From assembly GCA_022495005.1 (NCBI GenBank), contig JAGYXB010000559.1:2418001-2482000 (forward strand): a stretch of 64,000 nucleotides of DNA, in the 5' to 3' direction. Below the pieces are notes generated by a model. That model was given only the letters and a program-made list of their open reading frames with translations, did not search any database and was not told the DNA's origin. Shown here piece after piece: positions 35,071 through 47,333 of this stretch (its first letter is position 1; each line of letters opens with the position of its first letter). Both the position numbers and the translations under genes were made by a program. The DNA is from Rhyacophila brunnea (taxonomy: Eukaryota; Arthropoda; Insecta; Trichoptera; Rhyacophilidae).

Positions 35071-38000
35071 TCCTCTAAAGGAGATTTCTTTTCACTGCGG
35101 TGATGGAGACGCCCATGCGTGCAAAACTCATACAGAGTGCACTTTTAGTTTTATCTTGCCTGTATCTTATTGACATACAACCTCATTGAGTGCAAACCGT
35201 TTATCAAAAACTATGCTAGCGCCATACAAATACTTACCAATTTAGCAAAAAGCCTAACATATATGGCAAATCAAAGGTTCCACCAAATATTTTTCATAAA
35301 TAGGTATGTATTTTATAAGAAAAAATCGTTGTAACCTTATTACGGTACAACTTTTGAGACGCTAAAGATGACATTATAAACAATTTATGAAACTCCACAA
35401 ATAACAAATTTGCGACAGTTAGACAAAACCTACATAATCCATAATTAAAAAAATAATACAATAACCATTTTTATCATATATAAATTATTATAAAGGGTAA
35501 ATAATTTAATGAAAACGAAGAATTTTAGTAGACGGAAAATGAACTATATTAACCTGGGCCGGTCGACAGGTTTTTTATTTTATTTTTATTGCTAGGAAGG
35601 CCGTCTGATTAATTTAGGCAGGTATAACTACTCTTCGAATAAAAATAAAACTGCATTCTTGTTGATAAGGCAACAAAAAACGGATTCTAAGTAATCAGAT
35701 ACCATATTATGTGCAATTAATAAAATATCAGGTGATGTCATGGTTACCCTCTAAGAATGACAAAGTTATAGTAGGTTTTTTAATGAATCTGCAGTATTCC
35801 AGTCTTTGGTAAGATATGTGATAACTAGTATATTTTTTAATTATTGCTCTCCTGTAATGTTACAAATACTGTCATAGGTAAAGCTGATTTCTGAAATCAC
35901 CTTTTTGGATGAGATTTCTTTAATCATTCACGCTAAAAAATAGTTTTTATATGTTTTAATACATTAAAAGCTGTTAGTTTCAAAGTCAGTTACCTCAATA
36001 TCCCACCATTTTAAGATAATCGCTAAAACCATCAAATAATACATTCATTTCTTTTTGAAAATTAAGAATTATAAAATATCCTTTTCGCCATTTAAATTAA
36101 TAATAAATCATTTTGAAAGTTAGTCGTAAAACATAAAAAAAGCGGCTGATAAATGCAAACGACTTTTCAATCAATCTCCGATTTAATTTTATTTAACTAA
36201 AAACGGAGCTAGAATTAATATTATTTTATGAATTTTATGACATATGGAAAATGTAAAAGTTTTTACATACCTAATGATAATCAAGCAAAACATAAAAAAG
36301 TAGAAATAGAGGTTACTGACTCTGAAATTAATATTCTAACATATACCTATAACATTGTAAAACATGTGACAAAAATTGTATATGCTATTATAATCCATCT
36401 GAAGACTGCGTTTAATCTCATACATACGTGAAAACTTAATAAAGTGGACAAAACAGTTGTTGTTTTATCGGTGTAAAAATCAAAACGTAAAGTAGGTAGG
36501 CACACATCGCGTGAAAACTGCATGTTTATTAAACAATTCAACAATCAAATCGAATGTAAAAATAAGCATCTTCCTTCCGCGTTTGTTTTTCGGCGAGAAA
36601 ATTAAAAATCCAATTAAAAACTTCGTCGAAATTCCACGATTTTTAAAATTTTCGCCGAGTCCCCACAATGGTTTTTGCCGAGTTCAGCCAAGTTCCCACA
36701 TTTGCTTTCTAATTGCAAATAATTATTATGACTGGAGAAGACATTCATCTTTCATCTTGTATTACTCAGACGAGTGGCAATTTAGCAATTTAAAAGACGC
36801 CTCTGGTCGTCCCGTGAGATAAATTATTGAAACGAAGAAAAAAACTCACGGTATGTTGTCATCATATCGGAATTTTGCGGCTATTCTTCTTAAAACTACG
36901 ATTGAATCAACAAAATTTCCCACTTGATAATAATTGTTTTATACCTATTATATGAGAGCTGTATGAAATCAGCGATAAATTCGTTTTTCATTCAATATTA
37001 CAAGCGAGAATAATCAAAAGATTTTTTATAAAAAATACTTAAATACCTATTGACTCAGTATTTTGTGAATAGTAAATGGGCTCTATACTTTTATTTTAAT
37101 AAAATATTGTAAAGAGCATAAAAATGACATACGTCGGAGATTGGGTTTAACTTGACTAACCCAAGGAAAATTCTTTTATGTTTCTTTATAAAAACCTATT
37201 TATGTACCTATATGTAAAAAAATGACAATTATTTTATTATTATTGACAACTAAAGCAAAGTGAATTGACATTGTAGTGCATCGAACACAATTTTAATTGC
37301 GCTTTTCTTTTAATTGTAAGTACCTACCTGTATAACTATTTTAACAATAATAATGTTTTTAATATAGATTTGTTTTGATTGATTAAAACACTATTAAATG
37401 TATATTTGTAATACATTGTATTCATTTTAAATTCTTGTAAGTCTGTCAATAGATGTTATTAGTCTTTGACTGTTCATGATATAATATGATTAAGTGCAAG
37501 TGGAAAAAAATTAAATAGATTTTTTTCTTATTTAAGTGTCTTAGTTAAGGCAAACGTAACATAGACGTCTCTGCATTTGACCATAGATAAGTAATTCCTA
37601 TTTTTTTGATTAAGTCGGCGTACCTATACGTGGCAAACTTATATCATAATAGTGTTAAAACAAACCTGCAGGTTTTAGTTTCTGATCTATCCATATGAAT
37701 TCTAAAGATTGTTTCAAATTATAAAACCACTGCCCGTGTCTACTCTAAAAGACAAATTAATAAATTATTTATACTTCATTCATTATCAATCATTTTTATT
37801 TGAAAATTAGATTATAATATAAATGTATCATTTCCATCAATATAAAAATAAAATTTTTCAACGGATGTGTTATAAAATATGTAAAAACAAAAGAAACCTA
37901 ATTTGATTTATTTGAGTTCATTAGATTGGCCATTCGGTATCTGTACCTAGGTATCTACAAATTATTAAGACATGGCTTTTTAGAGTGATTGCGATAGTGT

Positions 38001-38195
38001 TTTTTTTATTTCAATTTTTTATATAACTGATACCTACCTAGTGTGGCATGTCATGATTTACTTTCTATCAACTTGTCAGTTTTTTTTTGACATATTTGTT
38101 ACACAGCTATGTACTCGTACATTTTTATTTATAAAGTGCTTATATTGTATAGTTATTTGAATATCAAATATAATATATAATAATGTGAAACTTAC
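35071..38195. other. No gene supported; short hairpin inside
   Basis: The pair TTCGGCGAGAAAATTAAAAA at about 36590 and TTTTTAAAATTTTCGCCGAG at about 36640 can fold into a hairpin. A splice-flanked piece at 36775-36818 was judged too weak. The rest is A+T-rich and presumably holds intron DNA of the minus-strand gene whose first coding exon ends at 38196. Confidence 0.4.
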
Positions 38196-38251
38196 AATTG
38201 TAGTGGTTAGCGCTAGCCACACGACAAGCGGCAAAATTATTCTCATTTTTG
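38196..38251 (-). CDS. Coding exon with signal-peptide-like N-terminus
   Basis: On the minus strand a polypyrimidine run and CAG (38252-38254) precede the exon. After five untranslated bases, ATG at 38246 opens 17 codons, MRIILPLVVWLALTTTI, ending in phase 0 at a consensus GTAAGT donor (38190-38195). One basic residue followed by a hydrophobic core is the layout of a signal peptide, so the gene probably makes a secreted or membrane protein. The CpG-rich promoter-like region about 0.9 kb upstream would supply a non-coding first exon. The splice signals are convincing; protein identity and later exons are unknown. A chance match cannot be excluded. Confidence 0.6.
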
Positions 38252-38254
38252 CTG

Positions 38255-39164
38255 AAAAAAAAAGAAAAACGACAAAATTAGCATACAGGTTATACATAAA
38301 ATCGAATGATGCTTTTAATGAATTTTAAAATGGCATTTTGAATTTTATCAAAAGTTCAAAAATTTCTCAGACCAATTAAAAACAGAAAATACAATATGCA
38401 AACGTTATATTTAAATATTTATGATATTTGAAATGGATATTTAGGTGATGGAGAGGAGAGATGGGTATGGTTGTATTTTGCAAAATCATTTTTATTTAAA
38501 AAAATAAAACAATTTGTATAATATAAGAGTAAAAAATGACATTTTAAAGTGAATATCAATAAATAAAACCGCTTTTTGAATAATCAAATAAATATTAGGT
38601 AAAATGTATAGACACTATCAGCCGAATTTTATAATCATGAAATAAAGAGGTAAATGTAACGATTTATGATAAATTACGAGTACCTATCTTAAATGTTTTA
38701 TTTTAAAACATGAATGTACCTACATATGTAATTTTCAGTTGTAATTAGCTTGAAGTAATCTGGTGAATTAATTAATACTGACACAATAGTTATTTATAAA
38801 CTAGTGTATAAAAATTTTCTACAACAATTATTCTTACAAACATTAATGTCTAAAAAAAATAGTAGGTACATAGGTTATGTGTAATTTCTTGACTCTGAAG
38901 AGATTATAATTGAAGATGTCGTAAAACAAAACCGGTTGTCTTCGTTTATTATAAAAATATGTGGTTTGTTTTATCTATGATGTTTTTTTCACAAATAATT
39001 TTTAACAGTTTTAAAAGAAATACGAAGGGTGTAATGTAAGTAAGCAATGTTTTCTATAATATACCTTGTTGTCATCGATCACTCGACACAATCTTGCTAA
39101 AACTATACATTTGTTATAACCACTTCTTAAAGGTCTTCATTTGTCACGTTAATACGCACGGATT
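38255..39164 (-). other. Probable intron 1 of the minus-strand gene
   Basis: A+T-rich, no repeat copy recognised. It separates the CpG-rich region from the signal-peptide exon. The donor could be GTGAAAC read from 39176 on the minus strand or GGGTAAAAT near 39288; neither is proven. Confidence 0.35.
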
Positions 39165-39620
39165 TTCTTATGTTTCACCCTGCCCGCTCTTTTGCGCGAA
39201 CAGCCCCCAGGGGGCGATGTGGAAAACTTTGCACAACAATAAGCAGGGCAGATCACAGGCACTTAACACGTGAAGAATTATTTTACCCACAATTATCCCG
39301 AAGATTTTTTTTGTTTCACGGGCGCACTGTCAATTGCGTAACACCGATCACCGCTCAGACCGGAGTTGCAAGTCACAAGTTGCGTTTCTCTAGGAACCGT
39401 TTCGACGGCGGTTCGCGAGTAAAATTGAATCCAATCACAGGGCCTGTTGCTTCCCGTGCGGTTGCATTAGCGCGACTGACCGCGGCTGGTTTTTTCACTC
39501 AAGATTCAGAGCTCAGCGGAGACGAAGAGTAGGAGAACGTTGGCCGCCTATTGGCAGGCTGAGCGGCTCCGTGGGCTAGTGGCATTTGCAGCGACGGCGT
39601 TCTAAAACTGCCGGTGCCCA
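39165..39620 (-). promoter_or_regulatory. CpG-rich promoter and 5' UTR region
   Basis: The most G+C- and CpG-rich long stretch in the window, rising abruptly from A+T-rich DNA. On the minus strand it has an initiator-like TCAGTC at about 39476 within GCGGTCAGTCGCGC, a CCAAT box within CTGCCAATAGG near 39550, and ATTGG near 39437; no TATA box. It lies upstream of the minus-strand signal-peptide exon, which sets the likely direction. A 120-codon plus-strand frame through it (39170-39532) is probably a by-product of the composition. Confidence 0.55.
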
Positions 39621-39763
39621 CCACATATGTCTCCAATGGCTATATCATGGGCGGACGGCTTCGATGATTGCGCGGATTATTCGCTATTAGTCACTTGACA
39701 TTTGGGTGTAGGCATATTTTTTCTGTTCATCCTTTGCAATTTTGTAAAATTAAACTAAAGTTT

Positions 39764-39800
39764 CAGCCATCGGTAAGTTACGGCCCGCGGGCCGCACATT
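39764..39800 (+). repeat. Possible hAT left terminus
   Basis: CAGCCATCGGTAAGTTACGG followed by CCCGCGGGCCGCAC resembles the terminal GCCCGCGGGCC block of hAT elements. No matching right end was found, so this is a fragment at best. Confidence 0.35.
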
Positions 39801-39940
39801 GTCCACCACATTCTGTAGCCAACGATTAACGAAAGACATATGTTATCTATAATACTTTGAATTCACAAAACAATGGGTGGAATTCAGGAGGAAGTTGAAA
39901 TTGAAGATTAAATCGATATAATTACAATATTGGTACCAGT

Positions 39941-40289
39941 CAATGACATTAATATGGACGAATCATATGGAAAAGAAAATGACACTCACTTTATTGTCGG
40001 GTCTGCCGAATGGCATAATCTGTTCTAACGCCATTACAATAGAGGTGATATTGCTATAAATTCCTGATGCTTTTTGTTGGGTCTGCCGAATGGTTCGGTT
40101 CGAACGGGTTTGCTCAAATAAACATTGACATTAGAAACACTGCTCTAACGCCATTACAATAAAGGTCATATTGCTATAAATTCCTGATGCGTGATATCGC
40201 ATAATGGAAATTGCGTGACGTCTACCTATACATGCGAATTTACTTGCTAGCTACTGTATTGAGTGCGTTGTCCATTAATAATGTCATTG
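39941..40289 (-). mobile_element. hAT-type MITE C, copy 2
   Basis: Ends CAATGACATT and GTCATTG, perfect 8-bp target duplication GTACCAGT at 39933-39940 and 40290-40297. Same internal tandem blocks (TCTAACGCCATTACAATA, TCGGTTCGAACGGG) as 7772-8092, inverted. It has about 30 extra bases at its left end, so a second terminus-like AATGACACTCACT lies just inside the first. Confidence 0.92.
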
Positions 40290-40297
40290 GTACCAGT

Positions 40298-40709
40298 ATA
40301 TAATTCGATAGTGGTAAGCCAAAGGGACGTCAGAAGATCAATTTAAAATTTGATTATTATTGGTTTCTTTACATATTACTCTACAAACAAAATGGTAGGA
40401 GTGTAACTCTTCTGAACTATTCCGGGTAGCAGATGATATGGCAAAGATCGCCCTGATGGTGGCAGAAGAATAAAACTGGGGAGAAGCGCTGAAAATTATA
40501 TTGAAGATTTTTCAGCCCATTTCTAGATCAACGAAAGAGATGTTTTGGATCACTCTGTGATTCGTTGACGAGATTATTGTTTGATTGATATTTCCAAATA
40601 TTATCAATGTTGTACGGAAAATTAAACAATGAAAATGAATAAAATAGTAGTAGATTTCAATTTATTAATAATCTACCTTATAGTCATAATATATATTCTT
40701 TTAAAACTC
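40298..40709. other. No gene supported
   Basis: A short frame near 40450 reads DRPDGGRRIKLGRSAENYIE and could be a transposon scrap. Otherwise A+T-rich. Confidence 0.3.
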
Positions 40710-40820
40710 ATTCACTGCTGACTAGATAATGGTTTTTTAATTACCACCTTTAAAATGCACGTTAATTACATCGATCGGCCGCCTGGTCATTACGCGCCAG
40801 GTGCGTCTTCAGCGTCCAAG
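40710..40820 (+). repeat. Dispersed repeat K, copy 2
   Basis: Best-preserved copy: ATTCACTGCTGACTAGATAA, TTAATTACCACC, CGTTAATTACATCGATCGGC, then CGCCAGGTGCGTCTTCAGCG. Compare 734-845 and 48956-49019. Confidence 0.6.
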
Positions 40821-40925
40821 GTATTAATAATATGGATATACATAAGTATATGAAAAATAAGAATGTGTCTATAGTATAACCAAAATAGCACTCCATGATC
40901 AATTGTGTAACTAATAATGATAACT

Positions 40926-41240
40926 ATGTTCAACGAAATTGCTTCGGGTGTTGATATATTCCACCTACGTGAGGATGAGTATAGGTGGACGTTGTTTTAT
41001 AAATTATTAAAATAGAGTCTGCTTCCTTGTATCTAATTAATATTTTTTGTATACACATATTTCTACTGTTTAATAACTTACTATCTATCTCTATACTGAT
41101 CTATCTCTTTTTTTATGTAATACTGTTTTATATTTCTTTGTTTCTAAATGTCATTTTGTGAACGTCTTAAACTTATAATTTGTAATGTCCACAATATGTT
41201 AAAAATAAATAAATTGAATTGAAATTGAATTGAATTGAAC
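40926..41240 (+). pseudogene. LINE family J C-terminus and 3' UTR
   Basis: The frame 40926-41015 reads MFNEIASGVDIFHLRE, then DEYRWTLFYKLLK and a stop. It is followed by the J 3' region (TGTAATGTCCACAATATG) and a terminal AATTGAATTGA-type repeat. The methionine is probably internal to the original protein, and the 5' part is missing, as in most LINE copies made by target-primed reverse transcription. Confidence 0.78.
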
Positions 41241-42918
41241 AACTTAAAAAGTATATCCATCAATACGATATTTTGATCTAATAAAAAATGTGTAATCGAA
41301 CAGTTTCAGTTATATTACAGTTAATAGTACACATAACCCTAGTTCTAGTTCAACCATATTGTAAGTAAACAATAAATAAATATTTATCATACTCCAGAAT
41401 AAAAAAATATTCTCTGACCCGTTCATATATTGCGGTCCTTCAGTTGCAAAATTTGCTAATATCTGAATCAGAGTTGATTTATAATAAGGCTCTTTTTCGA
41501 TGGTTTTTGTTTTTTTTCTAAACGCCTAAGCGGGCGGGTTATATAAGTTGACATTTTAGCTTATTATTCATCGAATATTTTCCAAACGGGGATGGCCATG
41601 AGAGCGACATAACCGCGCAAACTAAATATTCCTTTCTCTATTTTTTGGCAATATTTTTTCATTCGTTGAATCACTACAATGCATCTACATACTAAGGTGA
41701 CTTCTTCAATACTTAGGTACATCATCAATGCTAAAATATATGTTATATAGAAAATTATTTAAGTTATTAAATATTGTAGAAGTGTTTATTTTGTAACTGA
41801 TTAAATATTAGATACCTACCAATGTTCAGCTTTAACATTCTATGTATTATGTGGGTACCTACCAAAATGTTTAGACTGATATGAAGTTAATGGCGATTCC
41901 AACACGTGTATGATATATTATTATTGTTTGAAATTTTTGTGATTGTTGTTTTAAATATTCTAAATACTGATGGTACATTATAAAAAACAAAATGTCATGC
42001 GCTTGTAACATTAATGATATCTGTACTGCTCTGGAAAATAAATATCAGAGGACAAACATGTAATACTTTTTATAATAAATCTGTAATACAAAATGACTTA
42101 TAGCAAATGTAATCTATATTCATGGTGATTCTTTTTCATTTTTATATAATATTTTGAATTCATCTTAGTTACTTCATAGTTTTGAAAGGAAGAGTCATCA
42201 TTTTCATTCCTAAACAGCAGATATTCTACATATAATATAATAATTATAATTATATATTCATATATGCCATATTATCACGACGTAATGGGACCTATGGGAC
42301 AAAATGTGACCGTTGTGGCTTTGCAAATTATTCAAAACTGTGTTCATCACTTGGTCAATAATTCATCACCATAAATATTGTTTTACGACACATATTTTGC
42401 TCACAAAATGAGCTGTAGTGCAATGAATATATCTCGTCAATTATCATCAACCACTGCTAACAAAACACTGCTTTTTTCAAAGATTTTCCAAGTTTTTTTT
42501 TATCTAGTTAAATCATTAACCGTAATGAATAGCTGTGATGAATCAAATATTGAATACTAAAACACCTAATAATAGACAGCTAAATATACTGCAGTAAAGG
42601 TAATAATTATAAAACTCACGCACTTATGTTAAAAGAATAGTTTTAAGTAGTTTGATGAAATCTTTTAGTTTACCGGTAAGTAGTTTCAAAAATTATGCTG
42701 TTCGTGCCATGAGCGCAAGTGATTTTACTATACTCCACTGCAATGCACGATTCAATGTTATTAATGTTAATTGAATTCGTTCATTCCTTCTAATGGAATT
42801 TCTCTTCGGGAATACATGAGTAATATTCAAAATATATAATAAATACTTCGATGATGAAAAAATATTCCAATAAAAATGATGCATGCGTTTGCTCATGATA
42901 ATAATTGTGAATTTTTTT
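41241..42918. other. No gene seen; A+T-rich spacer
   Basis: No supported feature. Confidence 0.5.
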
Positions 42919-43154
42919 TCGACCATGTCCGATCCTAATAGGATCATATGGGCCGCCACATAGTAGAGGTTTGTATTAACAGATTTTGTTTATTTACGAG
43001 AAATGGATGTCAGCCACTTGCTCAACCTATTAGGTCCATACCCTGACTCACACACAAACTGAAAAACAATATGTATACTTGCCAGGCCCAGGATTCGAAC
43101 CTGAAAACCACGGCGTGATAGTCTAACGCTTAAGCCGCGTGGCCATCGTGGGTG
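42919..43154 (-). repeat. S1 SINE
   Basis: Minus strand: CACCCACGATGGCCACGCGG, B-box-like GGTTCGAATCC, the CAAGTATACATATTG block, CAAGTGGCTGACATCCATT, TCTCGTAAATAAACAAAATC and tail GATCCTATTAGGATCGGAC. Head-to-tail complete apart from small changes. Confidence 0.85.
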
Positions 43155-43621
43155 TAAAATACATAAAATAAATGGGTGGAAAAAATACTGCAATAAAAAT
43201 GCATGGATTTTGTTCATGATAATAATTATGAGAATATTTCTTAAAAGTGTCCTCATGCAATAAATTACTATAGAAAACACATATGAGAAGAAAATGAAAA
43301 TAAATATCAATATTCCTGAGCATCTAAATGATTTTTACGAGAAATAACAGTTAATTGTTTACATAGCCTGTTGAATCAGACATTGAAAAAAATAAGTTGG
43401 TATTTTTGTCATAGTACCCGGAGTTTTAATCCACACTGACGGCTTTTGGGACGTTTACTTTGCCAACACTTCACTGTAGGGTTATGAAAGTTGTGCTTGC
43501 AAACAAAATTGTCTTGTTATATAATTTTAAATGATTACACAAAAGAACCTTTTTGATAATGGTTAAAAAATATATGTAAAGTATCGATACTTCTACTGCT
43601 TAAAAACTAAATATATACTGC

Positions 43622-43800
43622 ATCATCATCATTATTATCATCAGCCAGGGTCAATCCACTGGTTGGTAAAAGTCTTTCCTACCTTTTCCCCTTCTTTTCA
43701 GCTCATAGTTTTTCGTTGTCATGTGAATCCGTCGAAAAATATGAGCTTGTCGATCTAACGGATTTTAGGGCACCCGTGTGGTCATACGTAGTGATATAAT
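43622..43800 (-). repeat. LINE 3' tail with CATCATCAT microsatellite
   Basis: CATCATCATCATTATTATC followed by AGCCAGGGTCAATCCACTGG and GTCTTTCCTACC. Read on the minus strand this is the usual end of RTE-like insect LINEs, which finish in a short ATG-type tandem repeat. A related, more diverged piece is at 46905-47032. Confidence 0.6.
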
Positions 43801-44666
43801 TCGTCATAATATTATTAATAAATAAATTGCACAATCTTTTATATACAATTAAAATATATATATACCTAGGTTGTATATTAAGGCGTTTATGTAATGACAG
43901 ATCTTTAATTTGAGATAAGTCGCGTTGAACATAAAAGTGTATTGTATTATTTTAAATTCTTGTAGATATCATTTGAAATGTAAAATTCTATAAATTGTCA
44001 TATAAATACGTTAATATAAATAACCTGTTTGATCATATGGACAGAGACAATTTGCTTGGACGTTCGACAATGTGTAATAGATTAATTTTGTGGTAGGTAG
44101 GCAAACAGCATTCAAATGTCAAGGCCACCGACATTTCAACAAGCATCCTTTCGAATTGCAGCATCCTAGCATATCGCTGGAAAAGGATATATCACATAAA
44201 TTAATCGATAATACCAGTTTTTCCGTATTTTTACCAAAAATCTATTAGCAAGAAGACGTTTTTATTTTATTCGAAACACATTTTTTTAAAGTGGTGTTTA
44301 ATGGTGAATAATCATATCCTCTTACCAAGGAAATTTGAAGAATTTCCTTTTAAACAAATTTCCTCTACTGACAAGTTACTATAAAACTAAAGTTGTGATC
44401 TATTCTAAGCATTCTTTATAAGATTCTGTAAATGGTTGATAATAGACTTTGATTACTGAAGCGGGTAAAAAAAATGATTGGGCGGAGGGAATCGAGCGAG
44501 ATAAACCGATATAACAGGAGAAATGGTAGCACTACCAGCAATATCGACTATAGATTTTAGTCCCATGCACTTCTTACACATAAAATGGAGATAGTATTTG
44601 CGCATCCTACCTTAACTCTAGTGTCATTGTTTAATTTGTTCAGTTTTGATTATTTGCTATTAACAT
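43801..44666. other. No gene seen; A+T-rich spacer
   Basis: No supported feature. Confidence 0.5.
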
Positions 44667-44706
44667 TCAATTCAATTCAATAATTTTATTTTTGTCAACC
44701 ATGATC
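44667..44706 (-). repeat. Short LINE 3' tail fragment
   Basis: ATTCAATTCAATTCAATAAT followed by TTTATTTTTGTC, the reverse of the AATTG-ended J-type tail. Only the end remains. Confidence 0.4.
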
Positions 44707-45440
44707 AATTATAAAGCTTTACCACAACATTATACCAAGAAAATGGGTAGAAGATGACGATGGTTTAGTGCAGAGATATTGTATGTCCAGTTTAGTATGT
44801 TTTAATAAAATCGAATTTTAAGATTTGAGATACATGAGAAAAGGAAATATTATGTATTTGAAAGATACAGTATCTACTTAAATATCCTATTTGCATGTAC
44901 AATATTTTTACAGTTAAAGACGATGGAGACGAATATTTTGTGTACGTTAACTCAATTTCGACAAATACTGAACATACAATACCTTTCCACCAAGCAATCG
45001 ATTTTAATATACTATAGTGACAACAAAGTGCAAGTAAGGTATGCAAATACCATTAATTTCTTACTATGTGCAAGGATTAGGCGGGGTTAATTTATCTATT
45101 GTAGTCACTATCGCCAACAGAGTTTACATCAGTCCGGTCCTATAGGTTTATTTAGCTCGCAGAAATGATTTTCCTTGTCATCCTTCCGAACTATTCAAAT
45201 CTTACACTAAATGTACTAAATACCTTATTTATTTATCGAATTTCAGTTTCAATATTCTATTAAACTTTATCTGATACTTTCTTAACTACTTAAACTGTTA
45301 TATTACTGACTCATTATTGACGTAGCATTTTTTTTTAATTTAACCGTACTTGAAATAGTTTCTGCTTTATATATATATTATTATTATTTAATATTTATCA
45401 ATTACAATACGCTTATGTATATATTATTAAATACTACCAT

Positions 45441-45652
45441 GTTTGATTCTAAGAAAATCATAATATGGAAGTCAAGATTGAGATTTTTGTTTTTACGAGA
45501 AATGTATTTCAGACACTTGCTCAACCTATTAGGTCCACTTTCTAGGTCCAAACACACATAAAAAATAACATGCGAATTTTCCTGACCCGGATACAATCCC
45601 GTGACTCTCGAAACTATAAACCTGACGTATAATTGCTCGATCATCGTGGACC
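45441..45652 (-). repeat. S1 SINE, diverged copy
   Basis: Keeps the CACGATGATCGAGCAATTA-like head, the CCTAATAGGTTGAGCAAGTG block and the TCTCGTAAAAACAAAAATC block on the minus strand; the tail is replaced by ATGATTTTCTTAGAATC. Confidence 0.75.
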
Positions 45653-46127
45653 TTTTAATATTTATAATTGTTTAATATGAAAAATCAATGATGTTATAAA
45701 CATACAATATTTGCACGAAGCTAGAACGGTGCCAGGCCAGAGAAAGTGATACAATAGGCTTTATGTAGTAGCAATTCATAATAGCAACCGTAACAACAAC
45801 CACTATCGCCCTGCGATATTTCTGCGCACAAGAAATCGTATTTCAAACGATAACCTTTTTCACTGCAGATTTGTGTAGATATTCTTTTACACAATGCAGC
45901 ATATTTTTTTTAAAACAAAAAATAGACTAGTTAAAAACAAATATAAACGTTGACATAATAATATTATGTTCATTGCATTTTATGAGATATAAGAAAAAAT
46001 AAACATGCCCTGAATCATCGTCACTGTGCACATACTTTTATTAAAAATTATTTAAGTATATTATGTATTTTCCATAAAAAAAAAGAAGTAGCTCTTCCGA
46101 CCATTATAACGGCAAATATGCGAGAAT

Positions 46128-46280
46128 TTCGAGGTGGCTCTCGTAGTGCAGTGCGTAAGGCGCTTGCCTTCCAGCCGAGAGTTCCTGGGTTCGATTCCCG
46201 ATCAGTACAACACAATATTTATGTGTTTTTCTCGAAGCCTGGGAGTTTGTGATTGTTCAAAATTACTAACAACCACATTG
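46128..46280 (+). repeat. S2 tRNA-derived SINE, copy 2
   Basis: CTCTCGTAGTGCAGTGCGTA, an anticodon-arm-like TTGCC-TTCCAGC segment (glycine TCC-like), B-box GGTTCGATTCCCG, then the S2 body TTATGTGTTTTTCTCGAAGC and GTTTGTGATTG. There is no acceptor stem. Confidence 0.75.
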
Positions 46281-46904
46281 TACGAAAAAGCAAGGACAAC
46301 ATGGTTATTAATAATTCTAAAAAAAAAAGAACGACAAATGTAAGTAGATAATTTTTCAAATGATAATATATATGAAAATATCGTGACACGCAATCTTAAA
46401 ATCCCAGCATGCATCTTATATTCGCTTTCGTATAGATAGCTTCCTTCGACAGATGACTTGATTGCGCAAGCATGTTGTTGCATCAAACCTGATTGTCTAA
46501 AAAATTGATTTCAGCTTGTAAATAATCACTCCTCTATTTGGAAATCTATTAGTAAAAATATTTAAAAAGCATTTTTATGATTGCACAATGAAAGAAACAA
46601 AAAATATTAGAGTATTATTTGTAGTTAATGAAAGTAGAACATTGTACTTACAACTAATCAATTCTCGCACATTTAAAATCAATAATAAATGAATTGCATT
46701 TCTTATATTGGGTAACCTGAATCAAAATTAAAATATTACACATAATATAGAAAAAATAATAGAAACTTTTAACGGATATGATAAATTGAATTCGATTGAT
46801 AATAATTGATTATATTTTATTTACAGATTGCATCGTGCGCTAAAAATAAGTTTACTTGGATAAGTAAACATTGAAGACGATGGTGCTCCAAAATCAAAAT
46901 ATAA

Positions 46905-47032
46905 TCATTATCATCAGTTGGGGGCAATCGAGTGATGTATGAATCTTTCCCCCAGCTCATTCTATTCTTTTACATGGTACATAAGTCTTTGGCGCCACGT
47001 ACTTTCGTCGATCTTGATGAGTTCATTGACCC
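46905..47032 (-). repeat. LINE 3' tail, diverged
   Basis: ATCATTATCATCAGTTGGGG, CTTTCCCCCAGCTCATTC and TTCGTCGATCTTGATGAG follow the same order as the tail at 43622-43800. Confidence 0.45.
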
Positions 47033-47333
47033 AACATTGCGATAAAAAAATGCCATTTCCATTCAAATATACAATCATAAAATAACTATTAAGTATATAT
47101 CTTTTGAGTTAAATATATTTTTTTATTAATAATTGGTATGTGTGTGACTTGATTTTTATATATTTATCGTCGCATATACTAATTTACCTATTTTAATATA
47201 AGTATATAATTTTATTATAATCGTTAATAAAACCACTCATTAATTAATGATAATCATGGATGTTTTTAAAATATGTCTTTTTTATATTTTTTTCCTTCAA
47301 TTTAATATTTTGGACTATTAAACAATTTTATTT

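Noticed and set aside
35225..35290. Minus-strand exon ending at TTG|GTAAGT
   Set aside because: The frame (KIFGGTFDLPYMLGFLLN) is preceded by a stop with no acceptor in between.
36511..36822. 103-codon plus-strand frame ending EWQFSNLKDASGRPVR
   Set aside because: The first half covers an A+T-rich hairpin; the splice-flanked last part (36775-36818) is open in only one frame and has no partner exon.
39170..39532. 120-codon plus-strand protein
   Set aside because: It overlaps the CpG-rich promoter-like region, has no family resemblance, and is expected from the base composition.
39764..39778. Plus-strand exon ending at GTAAGT near 39773
   Set aside because: The donor-like bases lie inside a hAT-terminus-like CAGCCATCGGTAAGTTACGG block followed by GCCCGCGGGCC, so they are better explained by the repeat.
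43621..43642. Simple CAT microsatellite
   Set aside because: It is followed by LINE-tail sequence, so it was recorded as part of a LINE 3' end.
45735..45860. Minus-strand cysteine-containing frame (GCCYGCYYELL)
   Set aside because: About 47 codons are open, but the acceptor is weak and this length is within chance given the number of frames examined.
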